DNA from: Wagnerdoeblera intermedia
GTDB taxonomy: Bacteria > Pseudomonadota > Alphaproteobacteria > Rhodobacterales > Rhodobacteraceae
DNA length: 64,000 bases
Assembly (NCBI RefSeq): GCF_042647465.1
Contig: NZ_JBHRVN010000004.1
Reading direction: 5' to 3' (one strand)
Positions 16,107 to 25,301 of this stretch are shown piece after piece (within the stretch, counting starts at the first letter, position 1; every line of letters begins with the position of its first letter). A model generated the notes under the pieces. That model searched no databases. It was not told the DNA's origin and saw only the letters and a program-made list of their open reading frames with translations. The position numbers were made by a program, and so were the translations under genes.

Positions 16107-17618
16107 TCAGAGGCCGAGTTTGGCGTTGACGATGTCGTTCACTGCCGCCGGGTTGGCTTTGCCGCCGGTCGCCTTCATCACCTGGCCCACGAACCAGCCC
16201 GCAAGTTTCGGGTTCTGCTTCGCTTTCTCGACCTGAGCGGGGTTGGCGGCGATGATATCATCGACGGCCTTTTCGATCGCGCCGGTGTCGGTCACCTGCT
16301 TCATGCCGCGCTCTTCGACGATGACCGCCGGATCGCCGCCTTCGGTCCAGAGGATCTCAAAGAGATCCTTCGCCAGTTTGCCCGAGATCACCTGTGCGCC
16401 AAGCAGATCCAGCAGGCCGCCAAGCTGGGCTGCCGAAACCGGACTCGAGGCGATGTCGAGACCCTCTTTGTTCAGACGGCCGAACAGCTCGTTAATGACC
16501 CAGTTGGCAGCGATCTTGCCGTCGCGGCCCTGGGCCACAGCGTCAAAATAGGCCCCCGCATCAAGTTCGGCGGTCAGAACCGAGGCGTCATAATCGGTCA
16601 GGCCGAAGTCGCGCATGAAGCGCTGCTTCTTGGCATCCGGCAGTTCCGGCATGGTGCGCGCGATCTCATCCACCCACTCCTGCTCGATTTCCAGCGGCAG
16701 CAGATCCGGGCAGGGGAAGTAGCGGTAGTCGTGCGCCTCTTCCTTCGAACGCATCGAACGGGTTTCGTTCTTGTCCGGATCGTAGAGGCGGGTTTCCTGA
16801 TCGACCTTGCCGCCGTCTTCGACGATGGCGATCTGGCGGCGGGCTTCAACGTCGATGGCAGCCTGGATAAAGCGCATCGAGTTCATGTTTTTGATTTCGC
16901 AGCGGGTGCCGAGATAGCCGAAATCGCCGGTCGCCTGGAACTTCTCATAATTGCCGATCGGGCAGATCGAGACGTTCACGTCAGCGCGCAGGTTGCCGTT
17001 TTGCATATTGCCGTCGCAGGTGCCGAGATAGCGCAGGATCTGGCGCAGCTTGGTCACATAGGCAGCGGCTTCTTCCGGGCCACGGATGTCAGGGCGCGAG
17101 ACGATTTCCATCAGCGCCACGCCGGTGCGGTTGAAGTCCACAAAAGAGAGCGCCGGATCCATGTCGTGGATCGATTTACCGGCGTCCTGCTCAAGGTGGA
17201 TGCGTTCGATACGCACGAGACGCGCGACGCCCGGGCCCATCTCGACCAGCACTTCGCCTTCGCCCACGATGGGGTGATAAAGCTGGCTGATCTGATAGCC
17301 CTGCGGCAGATCCGGGTAGAAGTAGTTTTTACGGTCAAAGGCCGAGCGCAGATTGATCTCTGCTTTCAGGCCCAGACCGGTGCGCACGGCCTGCTCGACG
17401 CAGAATTCATTGATGACAGGCAGCATGCCCGGCATGGCGGCGTCAACGAAAGCGACGTTGGAATTGGGCTCTGCGCCAAAAGAGGTCGAGGCGCCGGAGA
17501 AAAGCTTCGCCTGGCTCGAGACCTGAGCATGGATCTCCATGCCGATTACGATTTCCCAGTCTTGCTTGGCGCCCGCATACACTTTCGGCTGCGGCGCGGT
17601 ATAGGTCAGGTCGAGCAT
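16107..17618 (-). CDS. gatB: Asp-tRNA(Asn)/Glu-tRNA(Gln) amidotransferase subunit B
   Basis: The 503-residue subunit activates the carboxyl of mischarged Glu-tRNA(Gln) or Asp-tRNA(Asn) with ATP and receives ammonia from GatA. Signatures include GMEIHAQ at the start of the catalytic domain, RKNYFYPDLPQGYQISQ near 105, NRTGVALMEIVS, NMQNGNLRADVNVS, and the helical plus YqeY-like tail (GWFVGQVMKATGGKANP). Length is normal. GGAGG precedes the ATG. No gatA or gatC is nearby, so the GatCAB genes are dispersed. Confidence 0.97.
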   Translation of the reverse strand: MLDLTYTAPQPKVYAGAKQDWEIVIGMEIHAQVSSQAKLFSGASTSFGAEPNSNVAFVDAAMPGMLPVINEFCVEQAVRTGLGLKAEINLRSAFDRKNYFYPDLPQGYQISQLYHPIVGEGEVLVEMGPGVARLVRIERIHLEQDAGKSIHDMDPALSFVDFNRTGVALMEIVSRPDIRGPEEAAAYVTKLRQILRYLGTCDGNMQNGNLRADVNVSICPIGNYEKFQATGDFGYLGTRCEIKNMNSMRFIQAAIDVEARRQIAIVEDGGKVDQETRLYDPDKNETRSMRSKEEAHDYRYFPCPDLLPLEIEQEWVDEIARTMPELPDAKKQRFMRDFGLTDYDASVLTAELDAGAYFDAVAQGRDGKIAANWVINELFGRLNKEGLDIASSPVSAAQLGGLLDLLGAQVISGKLAKDLFEILWTEGGDPAVIVEERGMKQVTDTGAIEKAVDDIIAANPAQVEKAKQNPKLAGWFVGQVMKATGGKANPAAVNDIVNAKLGL

Positions 17619-17950
17619 GGTCTGCCTCCGGTGTTGCAGCCTGCCGAATAGCGCAGCAGGCGAAATTGAGCAAGCCGCGAGGCCGGGTCACAGAGCCGCA
17701 ATCCCGCTTTTCCCACTGCATGATTTTCCGGCGGAGAGGGGCCGAATCCACCCCGGCGGCAGGCTCTGGCAAAAGACCGCCGATGGGAGCAGAGCGGGGG
17801 TTTATCAGGAACATTGCGGATGTTTGACGCTGATTCCGGCGAAATTTCGCCAGTTTTGATGGAGTGAGGGGCGCAGGGGTTGCCCTCCCGGGGGGTGGCA
17901 GGCAGCAATCGCGCGCCGGGCACTGGATCCGGTGCTGCCCGGATCCTCTG
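17619..17950. other. Divergent intergenic region between gatB and lytic transglycosylase gene
   Basis: About 330 bases with no gene. It must hold promoters for both flanking genes. The only clear structure is the 14-base perfect palindrome at 17838-17851. Confidence 0.5.
17838..17851. promoter_or_regulatory. Perfect 14-bp palindrome, candidate operator
   Basis: GGCGAAATTTCGCC reads identically on both strands. It lies about 100 bases upstream of the transglycosylase start, with TTGACG nine bases before it (17824-17829) as a possible -35 box. Symmetry and position suggest a dimeric regulator site; the protein is unknown. Confidence 0.35.
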
Positions 17951-18541
17951 ATGAGACCCTTCACCCGCTCGCTGATCGTCGCCCTTGTTGCGCTTCTGCC
18001 CGCCGCCTGCACGCTCAATGACAGTGCCAATGCGACCGCAGAACCCCCTGTCGCCCGCTGGGATCACCGGCCCAATGGCGACAACTGGACCAAAGCAACG
18101 CTGGCTGCGATTTCGACGCGGGGACAGGCCCTGGTTGCAACGCCGCTCTCGGATGTCACCACCTTCTGCCCCGGCTATCCGGGCGCCTCTGAGGCAGAAA
18201 AGCAGGCGTTCTGGGTGGGAATCTTCTCAGCGCTTGCCAAGCATGAGAGCACCTGGAACCCGCAGGCTGCGGGTGCGGGCGGAAAATACCGCGGTCTTCT
18301 GCAGATCTCGCCTGCCACGGCGCGTGCCTATGGCTGCGATGCGGGCGCGCTTTATGAGGCCGAAGCCAATCTGAGCTGCGCCGTCAATATCGCCGCGCGT
18401 CAGGTCGCCAGAACCGGCAAAGTCGCGGGCGGCCCCGGTGCCTGGGGTGGTCTGGCGATGGACTGGGGTCCGATGCGCAATGCCTCGAAACGCGCTGAGA
18501 TTGCCTCCTGGACCCGCAATCAGGCCTATTGCCAGGCCTGA
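17951..18541 (+). CDS. Lytic transglycosylase-like lipoprotein
   Basis: The 196-residue protein has a lipoprotein signal ending PAAC (Cys20). The catalytic SLT-type helix LAKHESTWNPQAAG puts the likely catalytic glutamate at about Glu99, followed by YRGLLQISPATARAYGC, the typical GLxQISP substrate-groove motif. It should cleave the MurNAc-GlcNAc bond of peptidoglycan, forming 1,6-anhydro ends, at the outer membrane. The ATG at 17951 was picked because the signal peptide begins there; the ribosome site is weak. A very strong terminator follows. Confidence 0.82.
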   Translation: MRPFTRSLIVALVALLPAACTLNDSANATAEPPVARWDHRPNGDNWTKATLAAISTRGQALVATPLSDVTTFCPGYPGASEAEKQAFWVGIFSALAKHESTWNPQAAGAGGKYRGLLQISPATARAYGCDAGALYEAEANLSCAVNIAARQVARTGKVAGGPGAWGGLAMDWGPMRNASKRAEIASWTRNQAYCQA

Positions 18542-18591
18542 GACGATCCAGAGCCTCGGTGGGCGTATCTTGCGCCTCTTTTTGAAATGAT

Positions 18592-18635
18592 CGAAGAAAA
18601 CCCCGCCCCGGTCAGCCCGGGCGGGGTTTTCTTCG
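18592..18635. terminator. Strong bidirectional intrinsic terminator
   Basis: A 17-bp perfect stem (CGAAGAAAACCCCGCCC with GGGCGGGGTTTTCTTCG), ten-base loop, and A-run and T-run built into the two arms. It lies about 50 bases after the transglycosylase stop and insulates dadA. Confidence 0.88.
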
Positions 18636-18730
18636 TGAATTCATCCCGCCTTAACTGAAGAAACGCAGAAAATGCACATGGAAAGGGTCTAGCATCGCGG
18701 GAACAGTCTTCTCGCGCGGCGGAGATCAGC

Positions 18731-20035
18731 ATGCGTATTCTTATCCTTGGTTCCGGTGTCATCGGTGTGACCTCTGCCTGGTATCTGGCAAAGGCGGGCC
18801 ATGAGGTCACTGTGATTGACCGCGCCAGCGGCGCAGCCCAGGAAACCAGCTTTGCGAATGCGGGCCAGATCAGCCCCGGCTATTCCGCCCCCTGGGCCGC
18901 GCCGGGCGTGCCGTTCAAAGCCATGAAGTGGATGTTTGAGCGCCATGCGCCCCTGGTCCTGCACTGGACCGCCGATAAAGACCGGCTGCGCTGGCTGCTT
19001 GAGATGCTGGCCAACTGCACCTCGAAAGCCTATGCGCGCAACAAAAGCCGCATGGTGCGTCTGGCGGAATACAGCCGCGACTGCATGGACGACCTGCGCG
19101 CCGAGACGGGACTGAGCTATGACAACCGCGAGCAGGGGACGCTGCAGGTCTTCCGCACGCAAAAGCAGGTCGATGCCGCTGCGAAAGACATCGAAGTCCT
19201 GCGCAAGGACGGCGTTCCCTTTGAGGTGCTGGACCGTGCCGGCTGCGTGGCCGCAGAGCCGGGTCTGGCAGGATCGGCCCACCGCATTGCGGGCGGTCTG
19301 CGTCTGCCGGGCGATGGCACGGGCGACTGCTTCAAATTCACCAATGTGCTGCAGGAAAAAGCCGCTGCCGCGGGGGTGACCTTCAAATATGGCGTGACGA
19401 TCCATTCGGTCCTGTCGAACGGTGACCGGATCACCGGGGTCACCACCTCGGAAGGGCTGATGGAGGCGGATGCTTACGTTGTGGCGCTCGGCTCTTATTC
19501 GCCGCAGCTCGTGAAACATCTGGGCATCCGCCTGCCGATCCAGCCGCTGAAGGGGTATTCGATCACCGCCCCCATCGTGGATGAGGCAAAGGCCCCGGTT
19601 TCGACCGTGATGGATGAGACCTTCAAGGTTGCGATCACCCGTCTGGGCGACCGGATCCGTGTGGGCGGCCTTGCCGAAATCGCAGGCTATGATCTGAGCC
19701 TGCATCAGCGTCGCCGTGAGACCCTTGAAAAATCGCTGACGGAGATGTTCGGCGGTGCAGGGGATCTGACCCAGGCCAGCTTCTGGACCGGTCTGCGGCC
19801 GATGACGCCCGATGGCACCCCGATCGTGGGGCAGACGCCCTATCGCAACCTCTGGACCAACACCGGGCATGGCACGCTGGGCTGGACGATGGCGGCAGGC
19901 TCGGGCCGGCTGTTGTCGGATCTGATGTCGGGGGTTCAGCCGCAGATCGACCCCTCGGGTCTTGCGGTGTCGCGTTATGGCCGGACGGTTCCGGATGCAC
20001 GCGTGGCGGTCCCTCTGCGACCTGCAGCGGCCTGA
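18731..20035 (+). CDS. dadA: D-amino acid dehydrogenase
   Basis: The 434-residue FAD enzyme oxidises D-amino acids (classically D-alanine) to 2-oxo acids, passing electrons to the respiratory chain. It starts with the dinucleotide-binding motif ILGSGVIGVTSAWYL, followed by the E/D-ending strand VIDR. QETSFANAGQISPGYSAPWA and the C-terminal WTGLRPMTPDGTPIVGQT and NTGHGTLGWTMAAGSGRL match DadA closely. GGAG precedes the ATG. It is a single gene between two bidirectional terminators; no alr/dadX racemase is adjacent. Confidence 0.94.
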   Translation: MRILILGSGVIGVTSAWYLAKAGHEVTVIDRASGAAQETSFANAGQISPGYSAPWAAPGVPFKAMKWMFERHAPLVLHWTADKDRLRWLLEMLANCTSKAYARNKSRMVRLAEYSRDCMDDLRAETGLSYDNREQGTLQVFRTQKQVDAAAKDIEVLRKDGVPFEVLDRAGCVAAEPGLAGSAHRIAGGLRLPGDGTGDCFKFTNVLQEKAAAAGVTFKYGVTIHSVLSNGDRITGVTTSEGLMEADAYVVALGSYSPQLVKHLGIRLPIQPLKGYSITAPIVDEAKAPVSTVMDETFKVAITRLGDRIRVGGLAEIAGYDLSLHQRRRETLEKSLTEMFGGAGDLTQASFWTGLRPMTPDGTPIVGQTPYRNLWTNTGHGTLGWTMAAGSGRLLSDLMSGVQPQIDPSGLAVSRYGRTVPDARVAVPLRPAAA

Positions 20036-20053
20036 GTATCGGCCTTTGATCTG

Positions 20054-20090
20054 AAAAAGCCGCCATCCCGGAGAAGGGTGGCGGCTTTTT
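20054..20090. terminator. Bidirectional terminator between dadA and ppx
   Basis: AAAAAGCCGCCA pairs with TGGCGGCTTTTT (12 bp) and continues as CCC/GGG past one bulged T. Both directions end in T5. It serves the convergent dadA and ppx genes. Confidence 0.88.
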
Positions 20091-20104
20091 GCATTGAAAG
20101 GCGC

Positions 20105-21625
20105 TCAGGCCATTTTGATGGTGGTGGTGGCCCCAAGGGCATTGGCCAGGGATTTGAACCGCGCCTGCGCCACTTCGGCAAAGAGGGCCTCGCCGCGCGG
20201 CTGAAGCGTCAGTTCCAGCAGTTTCTTCTTCGGCTGCCATTTCAGCGCGGCAGCCTCATTCGGATCTCCAAGCGCAAACATCGCGCCAAAGCGCATGGCT
20301 TTGCCAAGAACCTCAGCCTGACGCAGCTGCTCTTCGTTCAAAAGCCGGAAGAGCGGCTCAAACCGCGAGCCTGCGCGGCTGTTTTTATAGCGGTGCAGAA
20401 GCGAGAGCCCCAGAAAGACCCGCCCCGGATGATCAAGCCCGCCAAGGTTGGCGCGGGTGGCATTCTCAAAGCAGACCTCAGCCCGATAGTCGGGATGAGA
20501 GCGCCAGGTGGTGTCATGCAGCAGGCAGGCCGCTTTGATCAGCCGCGTGCGCTCGGCATCTGCCTCTTTGAAGAGCGGGGTGAGGAAGGTGAACAGCTTT
20601 TTACCAAAGCCCGGCATACGCGACTGCGTGGCCTCCATCTGGCGCGCCGCCTCTATCAGCGGGTCACGCTCGCGCAGGCGCTGCGGCATCTGCTCATAAA
20701 GCAGCCCCTCGCGGATGCCGTAAGAAGAGACGTCGATCTCGCGCAGTTTGAACATGCGCACCATGGCCGAGAGGACTTCCCCCGCGAGAGGCACCAGTTC
20801 CATCCGCTCTGCTGAGGTTCCGGTCCGGCTGCGCAGGGCCGCGGCATCATTGCGACGGATCCAGTCGACGGTCTCCAGAACCGAGTCCGGCTCCATCCGG
20901 TATTCGTGCAGAACCGTCAGCGGATAGCCGCGACGCTCCATATCAAGACGTGCAATCACCCGCCAGGAACCGCCGACGAGGTAAAGCCGCTCCCCCTCAG
21001 GCTTCACCACCGAACGCGCTTTGCGCAGGATCCGTTCAATGACTTTGGCGCGCTGCTCGGCGCCGCCTTCAACCTGCTGCAGCCGGAAGGGACCAAGCGG
21101 GGTGGAAATGCGATCGCCCACTTTGCCTTTGCCGATCCGCGCCAGCTCCATCGAGTTGCCGCCGATGTCACAAACGATGCCCGAGGCATCGGGCCAGCCC
21201 AGCAAAACCCCCTGAGAGGTGAGCCGCGCCTCCTCCTGCCCGTCGATCACGAACAGCCGCAGGCCGGTTTCGCGCTCAACCAGCGCCTGGAATTCGGGGC
21301 CGTCCTCAGCCTCGCGCACGGCCGCCGTGGCCACCACGGTCAGCGGCGCAATGCCCATGCCTTCGGCGAGCGCTGCAAAGCGGCGAAGCGCGGTCAGCGC
21401 CCGCACGCGCCCTTCGGGGTTCAGCCGACCGGTCTGTGCCAGCCCCTTGCCAAGGCCCGCCATGACCTTTTCGTTGTAAAAATAGGCCGGGCTGCGGGCC
21501 GCGCCGTCAAAGACCACCATCCGCACCGAGTTTGAGCCGACATCCACCACGCCAACCCGGCTCAGAGCACGGGCAGAGGGGTCCTCAAAAAGCGGGCGGC
21601 CAAAGGGCTCAAAGTCATCGGTCAT
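20105..21625 (-). CDS. ppx: Exopolyphosphatase / Ppx-GppA phosphatase
   Basis: The 506-residue enzyme releases phosphate from the ends of polyphosphate (or converts pppGpp to ppGpp). The ASKHA fold is evident: VGVVDVGSNSVRMVVFD (phosphate 1), TVVATAAVREAEDG, VCDIGGNSMELARI (phosphate 2) and LYLVGGSWRVIARL. A C-terminal HD-like helical domain with LLHDTTWRSHPDYR completes it. It lies 152 bases downstream of ppk1 on the same strand, the classical ppk-ppx arrangement. The ribosome site is weak, which is compatible with operon expression. Confidence 0.93.
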   Translation of the reverse strand: MTDDFEPFGRPLFEDPSARALSRVGVVDVGSNSVRMVVFDGAARSPAYFYNEKVMAGLGKGLAQTGRLNPEGRVRALTALRRFAALAEGMGIAPLTVVATAAVREAEDGPEFQALVERETGLRLFVIDGQEEARLTSQGVLLGWPDASGIVCDIGGNSMELARIGKGKVGDRISTPLGPFRLQQVEGGAEQRAKVIERILRKARSVVKPEGERLYLVGGSWRVIARLDMERRGYPLTVLHEYRMEPDSVLETVDWIRRNDAAALRSRTGTSAERMELVPLAGEVLSAMVRMFKLREIDVSSYGIREGLLYEQMPQRLRERDPLIEAARQMEATQSRMPGFGKKLFTFLTPLFKEADAERTRLIKAACLLHDTTWRSHPDYRAEVCFENATRANLGGLDHPGRVFLGLSLLHRYKNSRAGSRFEPLFRLLNEEQLRQAEVLGKAMRFGAMFALGDPNEAAALKWQPKKKLLELTLQPRGEALFAEVAQARFKSLANALGATTTIKMA

Positions 21626-21777
21626 CAGGAAATCCGGCTTTGCCGTGAAGGGGGAAAGGCCGCGAGGTGAACCCCCCCCGCGACCTGAAGCGCTGCATAT
21701 CCCTTAAGATTCGATTTCAAGCGGGGTTCCGGCAGCTTGGGTCCACAGCGCGAAAATGCGCGGATGGGCCCCGCGCG

Positions 21778-23952
21778 TCAATCCCCGGAAAAGCCCAGTC
21801 GCGGCACATCTGCCGCCCCCGCCGAGCCACGGCCCGAAAGAGAAGGGTTCTCCATGAAAAAGCGGTGGCAGTTGAAAAGGCGCTGGTCCTCGCTTTGCAA
21901 CTGGCGCGAATAGCGCCCCTCCGGCCCCAGGACCCAGCTTTGCTCCTCATCGGCCATATTGGCCGCCATGATCTGGCTGACGATCTGGGCCTTCACGGTG
22001 GCGTTCAAAATTTCAACCAGGGTCTCGACCCGGCGGTTGAGGTTGCGCCGCATCCAGTCCGCCGAAGAGATAAAGACCCGCGCATTGCGGGAGGGCAGAC
22101 CCTCTCCGCCGCCGAAGCAGACGATGCGGCTGTGCTCAAGGAAGCGTCCGACGATGGATTTGACGCGGATGTTTTCCGACAGACCCGCAATGCCCGGGCG
22201 CAGACCACACATGCCGCGGATCACCAGGCTGATCTTCACCCCGGCCTGGCTTGCCGCATAAAGCGCGTCGATGATCTCCATATCGATCAGCGAGTTCATT
22301 TTGGCCCAGATTTCACCGCGACGGCCCTGGCGGGCGTGCTCAGCCTCCGCCGCGATCAGCTCCAGCAGACGCGGCTTCTGGCTGATGGGCGAGATAGCCA
22401 GGTTTTCGAGGTTGTCGGGCTGCACATAGCCTGAGAGGTAATTAAAGACTTTGGTGGCATCCCGCCCCAGGGCCGCATCGCAGGTGAAGAAGCTGAGATC
22501 TGTGTAAATCTTCGCCGTAATCGGGTGATAGTTCCCGGTGCCGAAGTGGGTATAGGTGACGAGACTGTCCCCCTCACGCCGGACGACGGTTGAGATTTTG
22601 GCATGGGTCTTGAGGTGCATGAAGCCATAGACCACATGGGCGCCCGCCCGCTCCAGCCGGCGCGACTGGCGGATGTTGGAGGCCTCGTCAAAACGGGCTT
22701 TCAGCTCAACCAGCGCGGTGACCGACTTGCCGTTCTCAGCCGCCTCGCAAAGCGCGTCGACGACGGGGCTGTCATAGGACGTGCGGTAAAGCGTCTGTTT
22801 GATCGCCAGCACATTCGGGTCCCGCGCCGCCTGCTGCAAAAAGCGGATGACCATGTCGAAGGTCTCATAAGGATGATGCAGCAGCATATCCTTTTGCCGG
22901 ATCGCAGAGAAAATATCGCCGTCGTGATCGAGCACCCGTTCGGGCACGCGCGGGGTGAAGAGCGGCCACAGCAGATCAGGGCGCGATGAGATCACCAGCT
23001 CTTTCAGATCGGCAACCCCGATCAGCCCCTTGATCTCAACCACCTCATCCGCGGTGACATCGAGTTCTTCCATGATCAGCGCGCGCAGCGCCTCGGGCGC
23101 ACCGGCCGAGATTTTCAGCCGGATCACCTCACCGCGGCGGCGGCGCTTGAGGGCCGTTTCAAACTCACGGACCAGATCCTCGGCCTCATCTTCCACCTCA
23201 AGGTCGCTGTCACGCAGCACCCGGAAGGCGCAGTGGCCGATTTCATCATAGCCCGGGAAGAGCGAGGAGAGGTTCAGCAGCAGCAGGTCTTCCAGCGGCA
23301 GAACGCGGAACTTCCCTTCTTCAGCGGGAAGGATCACAAAGCGCGAGATCTGGTTCGGGATCGGCAGCAGCGCCTGAAGCCTGCGGCGGTCTGAGGTGCG
23401 CTCAAGCTCAAGGCCCAGCGAAAAACCGGTGTTGGGAATGAAGGGGAAGGGGTGGGCCGGGTCGATCGCCAGCGGCGAGAGCACCGGAAACACCTGATGC
23501 AGGAAATAGTCGCGCAGAAAGTCGCGGTCACTTTGCGTCAGCCGCGCGCGGGTCAGGATCGAGATCCCGGCCTCTTCCATCTCGGCGCTGAGGCTGCGGT
23601 AGGTTTTCTGCTGCGTGCTCATCAGATCGCGGGCATCCGCATTGATCAGGCGCAGCTGCTCTGCCGGCGGATGGCCGTCGTCCGAGAGCATCCGGTTGCC
23701 CGATCGCACGAGCTGGCGCAGACCGGCCACGCGAACGGTGTAGAATTCATCCAGATTGGTGGCGGAAATCGACAGAAAGCGCAGCCGCTCCAGCAGCGGG
23801 ACGCGCGGATTTGCGGCTTCTTCCAGCACACGCCAGTTGAAGGCCAGCCAGCTGAGTTCACGGTTAAAAAATCGTGTCGCGCCTTCCGTTTCGCTTTCGG
23901 GAAGGGTGACGGGATCGGCGAAGGGGGCGGAGAGAAAGTCGGCCTGGGTCAT
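21778..23952 (-). CDS. ppk1: Polyphosphate kinase 1
   Basis: The 724-residue membrane-associated kinase polymerises ATP gamma-phosphate into polyphosphate. The N domain starts RFFNRELSWLAFNWRVLEEA. Catalytic landmarks include YRTSYDSPVVDAL, LVELKARFDEASNIR, and the region around HLKTHAKISTVVRREG that carries the autophosphorylated histidine. The C2 domain has RGMCGLRPGIAGLSENIRVKSIVGRFLEHSRI and SSADWMRRNLNRRVE. It is followed by ppx, so synthesis and degradation are co-encoded. Confidence 0.96.
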   Translation of the reverse strand: MTQADFLSAPFADPVTLPESETEGATRFFNRELSWLAFNWRVLEEAANPRVPLLERLRFLSISATNLDEFYTVRVAGLRQLVRSGNRMLSDDGHPPAEQLRLINADARDLMSTQQKTYRSLSAEMEEAGISILTRARLTQSDRDFLRDYFLHQVFPVLSPLAIDPAHPFPFIPNTGFSLGLELERTSDRRRLQALLPIPNQISRFVILPAEEGKFRVLPLEDLLLLNLSSLFPGYDEIGHCAFRVLRDSDLEVEDEAEDLVREFETALKRRRRGEVIRLKISAGAPEALRALIMEELDVTADEVVEIKGLIGVADLKELVISSRPDLLWPLFTPRVPERVLDHDGDIFSAIRQKDMLLHHPYETFDMVIRFLQQAARDPNVLAIKQTLYRTSYDSPVVDALCEAAENGKSVTALVELKARFDEASNIRQSRRLERAGAHVVYGFMHLKTHAKISTVVRREGDSLVTYTHFGTGNYHPITAKIYTDLSFFTCDAALGRDATKVFNYLSGYVQPDNLENLAISPISQKPRLLELIAAEAEHARQGRRGEIWAKMNSLIDMEIIDALYAASQAGVKISLVIRGMCGLRPGIAGLSENIRVKSIVGRFLEHSRIVCFGGGEGLPSRNARVFISSADWMRRNLNRRVETLVEILNATVKAQIVSQIMAANMADEEQSWVLGPEGRYSRQLQSEDQRLFNCHRFFMENPSLSGRGSAGAADVPRLGFSGD

Positions 23953-24029
23953 GGTGTCACTGATGAAGCTGCTCTGTGACAGTGGTGTGACAAAACCCGG
24001 GGTGCAAGGCGGCTTTGTGTGAAATTACA

Positions 24030-24052
24030 AAAAGCCGCCCAAGGGGGGGCTT
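24030..24052 (-). terminator. Imperfect terminator of the PerM-type gene
   Basis: On the minus strand AAGCC/GGCTT and CCC/GGG pair around one C-C mismatch, and the stem is followed by TTTTTGTAA. It overlaps the stop codon of the permease gene. Confidence 0.5.
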
Positions 24053-25115
24053 ACGGCTCGGGCGGCGCGTCGCCGCGATAGAGGTCACTCTCGACGTAGC
24101 GCGCTGAGGCGAAGCGGACGAGAACCCCGATCGCGGCAGCCACCGGCACAGCCACCAGCATGCCTGCAAAACCAAAGAGCGAGCCAAAGGCCGAGAGGGC
24201 AAAGAGCAGCCAGACCGGATGAAGCCCGACCGAGCCGCCGACCAGACGCGGGGTTATGACATTGCCTTCCAGGAACTGTCCCACCGCGAAGATTGCGGCA
24301 ATCAGTCCCACCGACCACCAGTCGCCCCAATATTGAACCAGGGCCAGTCCGATGGCGAGCGCACCGCCGACGATCGAGCCGACATAGGGAATGAAGGTGA
24401 TGGCCCCGGCGATTGCGCCAACGATGAAGCCGAACTGCAGACCCGCTGCGGCCAGCGCGGCCGCATAAAACCCGCCGAGGATCAGACAGACGGTCAGCTG
24501 ACCACGCACGAAGGCGGCCAGAACCCGGTCAATCTCTGAGGCGAGATGACGGACGGTCGGGGCATAGGCGCGGGGCAAGAGCTCATCAATCCGCCGCACC
24601 ATGCGGTCCCAGTCGAGCAGCATGTAAAAGGCCACGACCGGCACGATAACGAGAAACAAAACCCAGTCGAGCACGCTGACGGCAGAGCCGATGAGCGTAT
24701 TCACCACCACCATCCCGCGCGATTTGATCGCCTCGCCCAGCTCGGCAAGGGAGGTGCGGATTGTGGAGGTATTGTCGCTCAGATCCGGGAAGCGCTCATA
24801 AAGATAATCCATCAGCTTGCGGATGATCTCAGGGGCCGCGTTGATCAGCTCGCTGAGCTGGCGCACCAGCGTCGGGATGACCGACAAAAACAAGGCCACC
24901 GTGGCAAAGACCGCAGCGAGTGAAATGATCGCCGTGGCCGCCGTCCGCGACAGGCCCAGCTTTTGCAGCCGGTCTGCCACCGGGTCGAGGAAATAGGCAA
25001 TGGCGCCCCCCACCAGAAAGGGCAGCATCACCTTGCCGAGCGCCCAGAGCACCAGAAACAACACCAGCATCCCGATGGCCCAGTATTTCAGCTGATCGCG
25101 GACGGGATGCGCCAT
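24051..25115 (-). CDS. AI-2E/PerM family membrane permease
   Basis: The 354-residue integral membrane protein has about eight predicted hydrophobic segments, starting LKYWAIGMLVLFLVLWALGKVM. It carries the family blocks PFLVGGAIAYFLDP, the central amphipathic region rich in LVRQLSELINAAPE, and the C-terminal FIPYVGSIVGGALAI and LEGNVITPRLVGGSVGLHPV. Family members have been linked to AI-2 export or sodium/proton exchange, so substrate cannot be inferred. The ATG at 25115 is preferred over 25130 because GAGGAAGAG sits just before it. A paralogue lies at 45555-46715. Confidence 0.85.
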   Translation of the reverse strand: MAHPVRDQLKYWAIGMLVLFLVLWALGKVMLPFLVGGAIAYFLDPVADRLQKLGLSRTAATAIISLAAVFATVALFLSVIPTLVRQLSELINAAPEIIRKLMDYLYERFPDLSDNTSTIRTSLAELGEAIKSRGMVVVNTLIGSAVSVLDWVLFLVIVPVVAFYMLLDWDRMVRRIDELLPRAYAPTVRHLASEIDRVLAAFVRGQLTVCLILGGFYAAALAAAGLQFGFIVGAIAGAITFIPYVGSIVGGALAIGLALVQYWGDWWSVGLIAAIFAVGQFLEGNVITPRLVGGSVGLHPVWLLFALSAFGSLFGFAGMLVAVPVAAAIGVLVRFASARYVESDLYRGDAPPEP

Positions 25116-25243
25116 GTTACTCTTCCTCATATTTCTGAACAGATTGCCCAGGAAGCGCCGGCGTTCAAGGAGAATGGCGCTTTGAGATGCAAAAGCCGCA
25201 GGCTGCGCCCCCCTCTGCCGCCCTGCGCCCGCCCATGGCGCAC

Positions 25244-25272
25244 TTGTCAGGGCAGGGCGCAGCCGTTAGGAA
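25244..25272 (+). promoter_or_regulatory. Candidate proS promoter
   Basis: TTGTCA and TAGGAA are separated by 17 bases, ending 29 bases before the proS ATG. The -35 is good and the -10 moderate. Confidence 0.4.
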
Positions 25273-25301
25273 ACCGCAAACCCTTATGCCAGAGGCCGCC
25301 C

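Noticed and set aside
16008..17651. Long plus-strand open frame (547 codons) opposite gatB
   Set aside because: Antisense to a perfectly conserved gatB. The translation is rich in Arg, His, Gln and Asp, as expected from mirror frames in GC-rich genes.
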